Below are positions 14,999-23,951 of a stretch of DNA of 64,000 nucleotides, piece after piece; the first letter of the stretch is position 1, and each line of letters opens with the position of its first letter. This DNA comes from Rhizobium mongolense subsp. loessense (lineage in GTDB: Bacteria > Pseudomonadota > Alphaproteobacteria > Rhizobiales > Rhizobiaceae): positions 1-64,000 of the forward strand of contig NZ_FMTM01000002.1 of assembly GCF_900099775.1 (NCBI RefSeq), in the 5' to 3' direction. The position numbers were made by a program, and so were the translations under genes. The notes beneath the pieces are model-generated. The model searched no databases, had not been told where the DNA came from, and saw only the letters and a program-made list of their open reading frames with translations.

Positions 14999-17722
14999 AT
15001 GACCCGGCGCGAATACGGCGTTTGGCCGAAGGGTGGCGGAAATATCGGCGAAATATTGCGCAATGCCGACTTCAGCGTTTCGGGTCTTGGGCCTGTGAAG
15101 GGCTGGCCTGTTTGTCTCAGGTATATTGTCGAAGTTGTATTGAATTCGCGCCAGCCGAAATTCGTCGCCTGGGGCCCCGACCTTGCCTTCATCTACAACG
15201 ACGCCTACGTGCCGATTTTCCCGGATCGTCATCCAGGCGCGCTGGGCAAACCCTTCACTGAAGTCTGGAGCGATATCTGGCCGCAATTCGAACCGATCGT
15301 CCATGCCACGCTCAAAGGCGAATCTCATATCTTCGAGGAATTGCTCATTCCGATGCGGCGGGACGGACGTAGGGAGGACACCTGGTTCACCTTTTCCTAT
15401 ACGCCGCTTCGCGACGAAACAGGCGCAATTGGTGGTCTGCTTTGTGCGACCATGGAAGTTTCGGCGCAGGTCATCGCCAAGCGGCGCGAGCGTCACGCGC
15501 TTGAAGAGCTGCGCTTGAAATCCGACGCGCTTTCGGTTGTCAACGCAGCCGGTGCTGCAATCACGGCCGAACTCAATATCGACCGTTTGACACAAATTGC
15601 CGTTGATGCCGGTGTGGCACTGACGGGAGCGGAATTTGGTGCGTTCTTTTATAACGTCGATGACGGAGAAGGCGGAAGCTACATGCTCTACGCGCTTTCG
15701 GGCGTCGAGCGGAAGAACTTCGAAAAATTTCCGATGCCGCGCAATACAAAGGTCTTCGCGCCGACCTTCAGCGGCGAAGGTGTCGTGCGTTCCGACGATA
15801 TCCTGCTTGACCCCCGTTATGGGCACAACGCTCCTTATGCCGGGATGCCAAAAGGCCATCTGCCGGTGCGAAGTTATCTCGCAGTGCCGGTAAAATCCCG
15901 CAGCGGGGCAGTCATCGGCGGCCTCTTTTTCGGCCACGCGCAGCCCGGCCGCTTCACCGGTGCGGCGGAGGCGAGTCTTGTCAGCCTTGCCGGTCAGGCA
16001 GCTGTCGCGATTGACAATTCCCGGCTGCTGCACGCTGCCGACATGGAGATCGCCCGGCGCAGCAGCATCGAAAGCCAACTGCGTAGGCTCAACGAGACGC
16101 TGGAACTGCGCGTTGCCAATGAGATCGCCGAGCGCCAACAGGCCGAGGCTGCCCTGCAGCAATCACAGAAAATGGAGTCGATTGGCAAGCTCACGGGCGG
16201 TGTCGCCCATGATTTCAACAATCTGCTGCAGGTTATCTCAGGCAATCTCCAACTCCTGGGTAAGGACGTCCCGAACGATGGTCGCGCCAAGGAGCGGATT
16301 TCAAACGCGCTTGCCGCTGTGGAGCGTGGCTCACGGCTGGCAAACCATTTGCTCGCCTTCGGTCGCCGTCAGGCGCTGGAGCCGAAGGTCATCAATATTG
16401 GCCGTCTCGTGACCGGCATGGATGATATGCTTCGCCGCGCGCTGGGCGAGGAGGTCGAAATCGAGACAATGGTTGCCGGTGGCCTCTGGAACACCTTTGC
16501 CGATCCGGTCCAGATTGAAAATGCGGTTCTCAACCTCACCATCAATTCGCGGGACGCGATGGAAGGGTCCGGTAAGCTGACAATCGAGGTGGGTAATGCA
16601 TTTCTCGACGATTCCTATTGCCGGATCCATCCGGAAGTGACCGCTGGTCAGTATGTCGTGCTCGCCGTTACCGATAGCGGGTGCGGGATGCCGCCGGAGG
16701 TCATGGTTCAGGCCTTCGAGCCCTTTTTCACCACCAAGCCCGAAGGCAGGGGCACTGGCCTCGGGCTTTCGATGGTCTACGGCTTCGTCAAGCAATCCGG
16801 CGGGCATGTGAAGATCTACAGCGAGGTTGGAGAAGGAACGACGATCAAGCTCTATCTGCCTCGCTCGTTCCAGACCGAGGACCGCGTGGCCAGCAACGAG
16901 GCACCGCCATCGGTCGGTGGCACGGAAACCATCCTCGTCGCGGAGGACGACGAAGGCGTGCGGGCCACTGTCGTCGAGATGCTGACCGATCTCGGCTATT
17001 ACGTGTTGAAGGCCCGCGATGCGCAGAGCGCACTCACCGTCATCGAAAGCGGTGCGCATATCGATATGCTATTTACGGACGTCGTCATGCCAGGTCCGTT
17101 GAAGAGCCCCGAGCTCGTGCGCATGGCGCGCCAACGCCTGCCGAACATCGCAGTTCTTTATACCTCCGGCTATACGGAAAACTCGATCGTCCATGACGGC
17201 CGCCTCGATCCCGGCCTCGAACTTCTCTCCAAGCCCTATACACGGGAGGCGCTTGCGCGGAAGATCCGCCTGGTGCTTGCCCACAATGCCCAACGCCTCC
17301 ATGCCACGGTCGGAGCGGCCGACATCCCAGGTACCGCACCGCCGCAGATCATGCATGCCAAACTCAAGCTGTTGCTGGTTGAGGACGATGCATTCATCCG
17401 CATGGACACGACAGAAGTACTTCACGAGCTGGGTTATGAGGTGATCGATGTCGAAAGCGGGGAACAGGGTGTCGAGATCCTGATGCATACAAAGATCGAT
17501 ATCATCGTCGTCGATGTCGGCTTGCCGGGAATGTCTGGCCCCGCCTTCGCCGCCAAGGCAAGAGAAGTTCTGCCATCCGTTGGGTTGGTGTTTGCCACAG
17601 GAAATAGCCAGCTTCCGGACGCCAGCCGTTTGTCCGGCTCGGTCCTGCTGTCGAAACCCTTCAGCAGCAGAGCCCTCGACCTGGCGGTGAAGACCGCGGC
17701 TCAGCAAAGGCCGATCGCTTAG
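14999..17722 (+). CDS. PAS-GAF hybrid sensor histidine kinase with two receiver domains
   Basis: 907-residue soluble signalling protein with no membrane segment. Order: a PAS-like N-terminal domain (about 15-160) beginning with the family's GPVKGWPVCLRYIVEVVLNSR region; a GAF domain (about 185-345); a coiled linker; HisKA with phospho-acceptor His404 in GGVAHDFNN; HATPase with DSGCGMP and GTGLGLSM; a first receiver (about 642-755) with TDVVMPG and a second receiver (about 788-900) with VEDDAF and VVDVGLPG. HDFNN-type kinases often sense light, redox or small molecules via GAF, but no chromophore can be assigned. No response regulator gene is adjacent. ATG 14999 has GAAGG upstream. Confidence 0.92.
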   Translation: MTRREYGVWPKGGGNIGEILRNADFSVSGLGPVKGWPVCLRYIVEVVLNSRQPKFVAWGPDLAFIYNDAYVPIFPDRHPGALGKPFTEVWSDIWPQFEPIVHATLKGESHIFEELLIPMRRDGRREDTWFTFSYTPLRDETGAIGGLLCATMEVSAQVIAKRRERHALEELRLKSDALSVVNAAGAAITAELNIDRLTQIAVDAGVALTGAEFGAFFYNVDDGEGGSYMLYALSGVERKNFEKFPMPRNTKVFAPTFSGEGVVRSDDILLDPRYGHNAPYAGMPKGHLPVRSYLAVPVKSRSGAVIGGLFFGHAQPGRFTGAAEASLVSLAGQAAVAIDNSRLLHAADMEIARRSSIESQLRRLNETLELRVANEIAERQQAEAALQQSQKMESIGKLTGGVAHDFNNLLQVISGNLQLLGKDVPNDGRAKERISNALAAVERGSRLANHLLAFGRRQALEPKVINIGRLVTGMDDMLRRALGEEVEIETMVAGGLWNTFADPVQIENAVLNLTINSRDAMEGSGKLTIEVGNAFLDDSYCRIHPEVTAGQYVVLAVTDSGCGMPPEVMVQAFEPFFTTKPEGRGTGLGLSMVYGFVKQSGGHVKIYSEVGEGTTIKLYLPRSFQTEDRVASNEAPPSVGGTETILVAEDDEGVRATVVEMLTDLGYYVLKARDAQSALTVIESGAHIDMLFTDVVMPGPLKSPELVRMARQRLPNIAVLYTSGYTENSIVHDGRLDPGLELLSKPYTREALARKIRLVLAHNAQRLHATVGAADIPGTAPPQIMHAKLKLLLVEDDAFIRMDTTEVLHELGYEVIDVESGEQGVEILMHTKIDIIVVDVGLPGMSGPAFAAKAREVLPSVGLVFATGNSQLPDASRLSGSVLLSKPFSSRALDLAVKTAAQQRPIA

Positions 17723-17768
17723 CTGCACCAAGCGCGCTCCTCCTGCGTCAAAATCCAGGCACGGATCC

Positions 17769-17794
17769 GGAACTTTTTGCAAGGCCTCGCGGTT
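17769..17794 (+). promoter_or_regulatory. Candidate EcfG-type promoter of the KGG-protein gene
   Basis: GGAAC at 17769-17773, 17 bases, GGTT at 17791-17794, 31 bp before the ATG at 17826. One mismatch in the -10 element relative to CGTT. Same distance to the start codon as the stronger candidate at 14011. Confidence 0.45.
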
Positions 17795-17825
17795 CAATCT
17801 CTTTGCAAACAAAAGGAGGCAAAAT

Positions 17826-18140
17826 ATGCCAAGAGGTGACAAATCGACGTATACGGACAAGCAGAAACGCAAGGCAGAGCACATCGAGGAAGGCTACGAG
17901 GGACGTGGCGTTTCCGAGAAAGAGGCAGAGCGCCGGGCCTGGGCAACCGTCAACAAGGAAAGCGGCGGCGGCAACAAGTCCGGTTCGGGTCGCGGAAAGA
18001 AAGACACGCACGAAGCCTCTGAAAAAGGCGGCCGCAAGGGCGGCGCGGCATCGGCATCGCGCTCCGCAGGCGAGCGTTCGGCGTCCGCCAAGAAGGCAGC
18101 CGCGACGCGCAAGCGCCACGAACATCAAGCCCATCACTGA
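17826..18140 (+). CDS. Small hydrophilic KGG-type stress protein
   Basis: 104 aa, extremely hydrophilic, with the conserved N-terminal block DKQKRKAEHIEEGYE and AERRAWATVNKESGGG followed by Gly/Ser/Lys-rich low complexity including EKGGRKGG. Such proteins are widespread in soil proteobacteria, sometimes labelled plasmid stabilisation or Rho-like proteins, and are typical of general stress regulons; their function is not established. The tail is Ala/Lys/Arg-rich. Ribosome site AAAGGAGGCAAAAT. A candidate EcfG promoter precedes it. First of a possible stress operon continuing with the DUF3175 and glutathione transferase genes. Confidence 0.8.
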   Translation: MPRGDKSTYTDKQKRKAEHIEEGYEGRGVSEKEAERRAWATVNKESGGGNKSGSGRGKKDTHEASEKGGRKGGAASASRSAGERSASAKKAAATRKRHEHQAHH

Positions 18141-18193
18141 TCTTTGGAATGGCGCGCCGCCAAAGTGCGCCGTTCCTGATCGAGGAGGTTGCG

Positions 18194-18484
18194 ATGACCA
18201 AGGCGAAACGGAAATGGTCGCAAGAGGTGACCGAGCAAAGCGACGCCATGGACCTCAAGGAAAGCGTTTTCAAATCCGACGATCCGAAGAAGATCGCCGC
18301 TTCGATCAAACACTCCGCGGTGGCGAGCCGCCGCCGAAAATCGAGCCCCTTTCGCTCGGCCATGTCGATGCTGAGCTTCTATATCAACCGCGCCGGCGAC
18401 CAGTTGACGAAGGAGAAAAAGAACACACTTGAACAAGCAAAGGAAGAACTGCGGAAAGATTTCGGTCGCAAAACCAAGCGTTGA
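18194..18484 (+). CDS. DUF3175 family protein
   Basis: 96 aa from ATG 18194, which has a perfect AGGAGG ribosome site; an upstream ATG at 18149 lacks one. The protein matches the DUF3175 pattern: KWSQEVTEQSDAMDLKESVF, DDPKKIAASIKHSA, SPFRSAMSMLSFYINRAG, then a Lys/Glu-rich helix. Function unknown; found next to NHEJ and stress genes in many rhizobia. 53 bp behind the KGG protein and 8 bp before the glutathione transferase start, so co-transcription is likely. Confidence 0.8.
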   Translation: MTKAKRKWSQEVTEQSDAMDLKESVFKSDDPKKIAASIKHSAVASRRRKSSPFRSAMSMLSFYINRAGDQLTKEKKNTLEQAKEELRKDFGRKTKR

Positions 18485-18492
18485 GGGAATGG

Positions 18493-19224
18493 ATGGCATA
18501 CGAGCTTTATTACTGGGACGGCATCCAGGGACGGGGGGAATTCGTCCGCCTGTCGCTGGAGGAGGCGGGCGCCGAGTATGTCGACGTCGCGCGCGAATCC
18601 GGCAGCGGCCGGGGAACCAGCGCAATGACGAGCATCATGCGAAGCGGCTCAGAACCGCATATCCCGTTTGCGCCTCCCTTTTTGAAAGACGGCGACCTCA
18701 TCATCCCGCACGTGGCCAATATCCTGCTTTATCTCGGGCCGAAGCTTGGTCTGGCGCCTAAGGAGGACGGCTTGCGCTACGTGTTGAACGGCTTGCAACT
18801 CACGATTACCGATTTCGTCGCCGAGGTGCATGACACACATCATCCGATCGCCACCTCGCTCTACTACGAAGATCAAAAGGACGAGGCAAGGGCGCGCTCG
18901 GCCGAATTTATCAAGGAGCGCATGCCGAAATTCCTCGGTTATTTCGAACGCGTGCTGCAGCAGAACCCGCAAGGCCCGCAACATATCCTCGGCGATGCGC
19001 TTACCTATGTCGACCTCTCGCTCTTTCAGATCATTGAGGGCCTGAACTATGCCTTCCCCAAGGGCATGGCAGGTTATCAGGCGAAATACCCGGCGCTATC
19101 GGCCCTGCATGATGCAGTGGCCAGGCGCCCGAACATCGCCGCCTACCTGAAATCGGAGCGGCGCATCGCTTTCAACGAGGATGGCATCTTCCGGCACTAT
19201 CCGGAACTCGACAACGCGGCTTAA
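18493..19224 (+). CDS. Glutathione S-transferase family protein
   Basis: 243 aa from ATG 18493 (GAGGG upstream). N-terminal thioredoxin-like half begins YELYYWDGIQGRGEFVRLSLEEAG, with the alpha/pi-class-like Tyr/Gly-Arg-Gly region and a cis-Pro/glutathione-binding area around PFLKDGDLIIPHVANILLYL; the C-terminal helical half carries the typical YVDLSLFQIIEGL. It overlaps no neighbour but ends 10 bp before ku, making it part of the DUF3175-GST-ku run. It probably conjugates or reduces an electrophile generated under stress. Confidence 0.82.
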   Translation: MAYELYYWDGIQGRGEFVRLSLEEAGAEYVDVARESGSGRGTSAMTSIMRSGSEPHIPFAPPFLKDGDLIIPHVANILLYLGPKLGLAPKEDGLRYVLNGLQLTITDFVAEVHDTHHPIATSLYYEDQKDEARARSAEFIKERMPKFLGYFERVLQQNPQGPQHILGDALTYVDLSLFQIIEGLNYAFPKGMAGYQAKYPALSALHDAVARRPNIAAYLKSERRIAFNEDGIFRHYPELDNAA

Positions 19225-19234
19225 GGAGATGGCC

Positions 19235-20050
19235 ATGGCGCGGCAGACTTTCTGGAAAGGCTATCTCAAGCTGTCGCTCGTCACGGCGCCAGTCTCGCTG
19301 ACGCCGGCCACGACCGAGAGCAACAAGGTCCGCTTCCATGTTCTCAATCGCAAGACCAGCAACCGGGTCGAAAGCCGCTATGTCGACAGCGTCACCCACA
19401 AGGCCGTGTCCGGAAAAGAACAGGTCAAGGGTTATCCGAAGGGCGAGGACGATTACGTCATTCTCGAAGACGACGAGATCGAGGAGGTCGGGCTCGAAAG
19501 CACCCGCACCATCGACATCGACACTTTCGTGCCGCGCGGCTCGATCGACTGGATCTGGTACGACAAGCCGCATTTTCTGGCGCCGGAGGACAAGGTCGGT
19601 ATAGAGGCCTTCTGCGTCATTCGCGAAGCGATGAGGGCAAACAACGTGGTCGGCATCGCAAGGCTGGTGCTTTATCGCCGTGAAAGGGCGGTGCTTCTCG
19701 AGCCTCAAGGCAAGGGCATCATCCTCTGGACGTTGCACTACGGCAACGAGGTCCGGGAGCCGGTCGCACACCTCGATATCGACACCAAAGTCGACAACCA
19801 GGTGCTCGCCATGATGAAGCGCCTTGTCAAGGAAGAGACAAAAGAGTGGAATGTCTCCATGGTGCAGGATCCGATTCAGAAGCGGTTGAAGACAATGATC
19901 CGCAACAAGACGAAGAGCCTCAAGCAGGCTGCGCCCGCAAAGAAACGGCCCGCTATCAAATCGACCGGCAATGTCATCAACATCATGGACGCCCTGAAGA
20001 AGAGCTTGGCCGCCGAAGGCGAAAAGCCGAGGTCGCCGAGATCTCACTGA
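19235..20050 (+). CDS. ku: Bacterial Ku protein (NHEJ), copy 1
   Basis: DNA-end-binding homodimer of bacterial non-homologous end joining, 271 aa. Start at ATG 19235 because AGGAG is 6 bases upstream; an earlier ATG at 19229 abuts the site. Seen: WKGYLKLSLVTAPVSL at the N-terminus, FHVLNRKTSNRVESRYVD, EDDYVILEDDEIEEV, and a C-terminal Lys-rich extension (KKRPAIKSTGNVINIMDALKKSL) that in Ku recruits LigD. Downstream of a glutathione transferase gene with 10 bp spacing. A second, divergent ku with ligD lies 4 kb away on the other strand. Multiple Ku paralogues are usual in rhizobia and may form heterodimers. Confidence 0.95.
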   Translation: MARQTFWKGYLKLSLVTAPVSLTPATTESNKVRFHVLNRKTSNRVESRYVDSVTHKAVSGKEQVKGYPKGEDDYVILEDDEIEEVGLESTRTIDIDTFVPRGSIDWIWYDKPHFLAPEDKVGIEAFCVIREAMRANNVVGIARLVLYRRERAVLLEPQGKGIILWTLHYGNEVREPVAHLDIDTKVDNQVLAMMKRLVKEETKEWNVSMVQDPIQKRLKTMIRNKTKSLKQAAPAKKRPAIKSTGNVINIMDALKKSLAAEGEKPRSPRSH

Positions 20051-20185
20051 GGGCAGCGGCCATTTCCGGCCCCAAATCGTCGTAAACGGAACGGCGCGCC
20101 CGCCATTCTGCACTAATCTGTTCGAAGCAGCCGGGATGGGAGGAGCCATGCTCGGTTGGTCACATTTTCAACGGAGGAGATGAAA

Positions 20186-21376
20186 ATGAGCAAGAACCGA
20201 GGCGTCGTCTATATGCGGCCCGGCAAGGTCGAGGTCCGCGACATCGACGATCCGAAACTGGAAGCGCCGGATGGCCGCCGCATCGAGCATGGCGTCATCC
20301 TGAAGGTAATCTCCACCAATATCTGCGGCTCCGACCAGCATATGGTCCGCGGCCGCACGACAGCCATGCCCGGTCTCGTTCTCGGCCACGAAATTACCGG
20401 TGAGATCATCGAAAAGGGCGTCGACGTCGAAATGCTGAGCGTCGGCGATATCGTTTCCGTGCCCTTCAACGTTGCCTGCGGCCGCTGCCGCTGCTGCAAA
20501 GCCCAGGACACCGGCGTCTGCCTGACGGTCAACCCTTCGCGCGCTGGCGGGGCTTATGGCTATGTCGACATGGGCGGGTGGATCGGCGGCCAAGCCCGCT
20601 ACGTCATGATCCCCTACGCCGATTTCAATCTGCTGAAACTTCCCGATCGCGACAAGGCAATGGCGAAGATCCGCGATCTCACCATGCTTTCCGATATCCT
20701 TCCGACGGGCTTCCACGGCGCAGTGCGCGCCGGAGTCGGCGTCGGCTCGACGGTCTATGTCGCAGGCGCCGGTCCGGTCGGCATGGCAGCTGCCGCTTCC
20801 GCGCGCATCCTCGGCGCGGCCGTCGTCATGATCGGCGATTTCAACAAGGATCGTTTGGCCCATGCCGCAAAGGTTGGCTTTGAACCGATCGACCTTTCCA
20901 AGAGCGACCGCCTCGGCGACATGATCGCTCAGGTCGTCGGCACCAATGAGGTGGACAGCGCCATCGACGCCGTCGGCTTCGAAGCCCGCGGTCATTCGGG
21001 CGGCGAACAGCCGGCAATCGTGCTCAACCAGATGATGGAGATCACCCGTGCAGCCGGTTCGATCGGCATTCCGGGCCTCTACGTCACCGAAGATCCAGGC
21101 GCCGTCGACAATGCCGCAAAGCACGGCAACCTCTCGCTCCGTTTCGGCCTCGGCTGGGCAAAGGCACAATCCTTCCATACCGGCCAGACGCCTGTCCTGA
21201 AATACAATCGTCAGCTGATGCAGGCGATCCTCCACGACCGCCTACCGATTGCCGACATCGTCAATGCCAAGGTGATCTCGCTGGAGGATGCTGCGCAAGG
21301 CTATGAGAGCTTCGACCAGGGCGCCGCCACCAAATTCGTGCTCGACCCGCACGGCGAAGTTGCAAAAGCAGCCTAG
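20186..21376 (+). CDS. fdhA: Glutathione-independent formaldehyde dehydrogenase (zinc alcohol dehydrogenase family)
   Basis: 396 aa from ATG 20186 (GGAGG 7 bases upstream). Zinc MDR enzyme oxidising formaldehyde to formate with tightly bound NAD, as in Pseudomonas FdhA. Seen: NICGSDQHMVRGRT (catalytic zinc Cys), GHEITGEI (His), VACGRCRCCKAQDTGVC (structural-zinc cysteines), the insertion YGYVDMGGWIGGQARY, the Rossmann GAGPVGMAAA near residue 175 and GVDSAIDAVGFEARGH-like segment. Lies between the two ku genes. Formaldehyde makes DNA-protein cross-links, so its place among repair genes may be meaningful, but that is inference. Confidence 0.88.
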   Translation: MSKNRGVVYMRPGKVEVRDIDDPKLEAPDGRRIEHGVILKVISTNICGSDQHMVRGRTTAMPGLVLGHEITGEIIEKGVDVEMLSVGDIVSVPFNVACGRCRCCKAQDTGVCLTVNPSRAGGAYGYVDMGGWIGGQARYVMIPYADFNLLKLPDRDKAMAKIRDLTMLSDILPTGFHGAVRAGVGVGSTVYVAGAGPVGMAAAASARILGAAVVMIGDFNKDRLAHAAKVGFEPIDLSKSDRLGDMIAQVVGTNEVDSAIDAVGFEARGHSGGEQPAIVLNQMMEITRAAGSIGIPGLYVTEDPGAVDNAAKHGNLSLRFGLGWAKAQSFHTGQTPVLKYNRQLMQAILHDRLPIADIVNAKVISLEDAAQGYESFDQGAATKFVLDPHGEVAKAA

Positions 21377-21444
21377 GTGCTGGAACCAACCCATTGTCAG
21401 TCTCTCCTCCGCGGGAGAGGCTGACGGCAGGCCACTGCCAGGGG

Positions 21445-23949
21445 CTAACGCTTCTTCTTTTTCTCAAGCGGCTTTGCTGCCGCAAAGAACCCGTCCCACG
21501 GGTCCTTCGGCAACGCATCGAGCCGCGACGGCGCGTTGTCGATGGTGAAATGGGCCGGGCCGATGTCGGCGGTGAGTTCGGTCCATTCCAGCGGCATCGA
21601 GACGGCCGCTCCTGGCCGGGCACGCGTCGAATAGGCGGCGACTGCGGTGTTGCCGCGGCCATTGCGCAGGTAGTCGATGAAGATCTTGCCTGTGCGTTCG
21701 GCTTTCGTCGCCTTTGCGATGTAGCGGTCCGGGCTTTCTGCGGCCATGGTGTCCGCCAGCCGTTTCGCAAAGGCCTTCACCTCCGCCCAACCTGCTTTTG
21801 GCTTCAGTGGCGTGACCACATGCAGTCCCTTGCCGCCGGAGGTCTTGACGAAGCCGGCAAGTCCTTCGGCCTCCAGGCGCTCTTTGATCTCGCGGGCGGC
21901 AGCGATGACATTATCCCACGCAACCTCGTCGCCCGGATCGAGGTCCATGGTGATCATGTCCGGTTTCTCCCAATTGTCCGTCGTCGCGCCCCAGGGATGA
22001 ATTTCGAGCACAGCCGATTGCACGAGGGCTACCAAACCATCGAAATCGGCAATCCGCAGCAACTTTTCTCCGCCCCTGTCCTTCGGGTCCGTGATCTCAT
22101 CGATATTCTCGTTCATGCCCTTCCAGGCGTGTTTCTGGAAGAAACGCTGATGTCCTTCAATGCCATCTGGCAGACGCAGCAGAGCCAAAGGACGATTGAC
22201 CACGTAAGGCTCCATGAAGCGCCAGACCTGCGCGTAATAATTGGCAAGTCCTTCCTTGGTAACGCCTTCATCCGGCCAGTAAATGCGATCCGGATGGGTC
22301 AGCGTCACGTGCGATTTCGGCAGGCTTTTTGCGGTCGTCTTTTCCATCTCGCGCACCACGTCCTTCGCCAGTTTGTCCTCGCGCAAACCGCGGAAAGCGG
22401 CGTGGCGCAGGTTACCATCGGCGGACCACGCGCGAAATTCCACCTCCGCGACCAGCTCCGGCTTCACATAAATAAGCCCGCGCCGTTCCTCCGACGTCAG
22501 CTTACCGTCAAAACGACTCCCCTTCTCTTCGATTTTGGAAAGCCGCTCATAGAGATCCCGGGCCACCATGGCTGTGTAGCCGGTGCCGACACGTCCGACA
22601 TGATTCAGCTTGCCATTATCATAGTAACCCATCGCCAACGAGCCGATCGCATTCTTCATGGAAGTCGATGGCACATATCCACCAATGACAAGCTCCTGCC
22701 GGTGCGAGCACTTGGCCTTGATCCAATCGCCATTGCGGCCGGACGTATAGGGGCTGTCGCACTGCTTGGAGATAATGCCCTCCAGGCTCAGCCTGCAGGC
22801 GTGATCGAAAACCAGGCCGCCGTTCTGGTTGAAATGCTCGCTGAAACGCAGCTTGTTTTTTCCGCCAAGCAACATTTTTTCAAGCAGCCTTTTGCGCTCC
22901 ATCAAACGCGCGGCGCGCAGATCACGGCCGTCAAGATACATCAGATCAAAAGCGTAGAAGATGAAGCGATCATAGCGTCGCTCGCTCAGGTCCTGCTGGA
23001 GCGCGGAAAAATCGGAAGCGCCGGTATCTCGCTCTACCGTCACCTCCCCGTCGATAATCGCCGATTGGATTGGCAATGCCATGAAGGCGTCGACGATGTC
23101 GCTGCCGAACTTTTCCGTCCAGTCGAGCCCCGTGCGGGTCAGCATCTTCACCTTTCCCTTTTCGATCCGGACCTGCAGCCGGTAACCATCGAATTTGATC
23201 TCATGGATCCAGCCGTCGCCGGCCGGCGGCCTGGCCTTCAGCTTGGCAAGTAACGGCTCCACAAAATCGGGCATCGCCGCTTTCTTAGAGCCTTTTGGCC
23301 AATCATGGACATGCGGTTCAACCTTCTTTGTCCCTGCCGTGACAGTCTTGTCGCCGCCCTTGGGTTTGGAATTCCAGGTATCGGTCGGATTCTTGGCGAC
23401 CTCTTCAATCCGCCGCCCGGTCTTTGCCGATTCCGGCCGTTGTTCCAAAATGTCTTTGCCGTCGTGGCGCGCCTCGGCGTCATCTCCCTTGATCAGCAAC
23501 CAGTTCTCATGCCTTTCACCCGCGCGCCCGTGCATTCGCACCAGATGCCAGCGTCCTTTTAGCTTTTCGCCATCAAGCTCGAATTCGATATGGCCCTTTC
23601 GATAGGCCATCTTTGCATCGCCGAGCGGCGTCCAGGTGCCACGATCCCAGATGATCACAGTACCGCCGCCATACTGCCCCTTCGGGATGATGCCTTCGAA
23701 ATCGCCGTAGGAAAGGGGGTGGTCCTCCACGTGGACTGCGAGACGCTTGTCCTCCGGATCGAGGCTTGGTCCCCGGGTCACGGCCCAGCTTTTCAAGACG
23801 CCGTCCATCTCCAGCCGGAAGTCATAGTGCAGCCGCGTGGCATCGTGCTTTTGAATAACGAAACTGTTTTTCCGACTGCGGCCTTTGGCGCCGCGCGGTT
23901 CAGGGGTGATCCTGAAATTGCGTTTTGCCTGATAGGTCTCGAGCGGCAT
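21445..23949 (-). CDS. ligD: ATP-dependent DNA ligase D (phosphoesterase-ligase-polymerase)
   Basis: Multifunctional NHEJ enzyme, 834 aa, in the order 3'-phosphoesterase, ligase, primase-polymerase. Phosphoesterase (about 25-170): HDATRLHYDFRLEMDG, HVEDHPLSYGDFEG, GGGTVIIWD. Ligase (about 225-530): adenylated Lys252 in HEIKFDGYRLQ, then the nucleotidyl-transfer motifs FYAFDLMYLDGRD and EGIISKQ, plus an OB-fold. Polymerase (about 545-830): HPDRIYWPDEG, catalytic aspartates in MDLDPGDE, and TSGGKGLHVV. Everything needed for end cleaning, fill-in and sealing is intact. It starts 2 bp after the end of the second ku gene, so ku-ligD is one operon. Confidence 0.97.
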   Translation of the reverse strand: MPLETYQAKRNFRITPEPRGAKGRSRKNSFVIQKHDATRLHYDFRLEMDGVLKSWAVTRGPSLDPEDKRLAVHVEDHPLSYGDFEGIIPKGQYGGGTVIIWDRGTWTPLGDAKMAYRKGHIEFELDGEKLKGRWHLVRMHGRAGERHENWLLIKGDDAEARHDGKDILEQRPESAKTGRRIEEVAKNPTDTWNSKPKGGDKTVTAGTKKVEPHVHDWPKGSKKAAMPDFVEPLLAKLKARPPAGDGWIHEIKFDGYRLQVRIEKGKVKMLTRTGLDWTEKFGSDIVDAFMALPIQSAIIDGEVTVERDTGASDFSALQQDLSERRYDRFIFYAFDLMYLDGRDLRAARLMERKRLLEKMLLGGKNKLRFSEHFNQNGGLVFDHACRLSLEGIISKQCDSPYTSGRNGDWIKAKCSHRQELVIGGYVPSTSMKNAIGSLAMGYYDNGKLNHVGRVGTGYTAMVARDLYERLSKIEEKGSRFDGKLTSEERRGLIYVKPELVAEVEFRAWSADGNLRHAAFRGLREDKLAKDVVREMEKTTAKSLPKSHVTLTHPDRIYWPDEGVTKEGLANYYAQVWRFMEPYVVNRPLALLRLPDGIEGHQRFFQKHAWKGMNENIDEITDPKDRGGEKLLRIADFDGLVALVQSAVLEIHPWGATTDNWEKPDMITMDLDPGDEVAWDNVIAAAREIKERLEAEGLAGFVKTSGGKGLHVVTPLKPKAGWAEVKAFAKRLADTMAAESPDRYIAKATKAERTGKIFIDYLRNGRGNTAVAAYSTRARPGAAVSMPLEWTELTADIGPAHFTIDNAPSRLDALPKDPWDGFFAAAKPLEKKKKR

Positions 23950-23951
23950 AG

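Noticed and set aside
14696..16162. 488-codon frame antisense to the hybrid kinase
   Set aside because: No ribosome site or domain; it mirrors the codon usage of a clearly homologous kinase on the other strand.
20168..21235. 355-codon frame antisense to fdhA
   Set aside because: Shadow of a well-conserved zinc dehydrogenase; composition rich in Asp/Ala/His typical of antisense frames.
21394..23253. 619-codon frame antisense to ligD
   Set aside because: LigD domains and catalytic residues are complete on the minus strand; the antisense frame shows no family and is a high-GC artefact.
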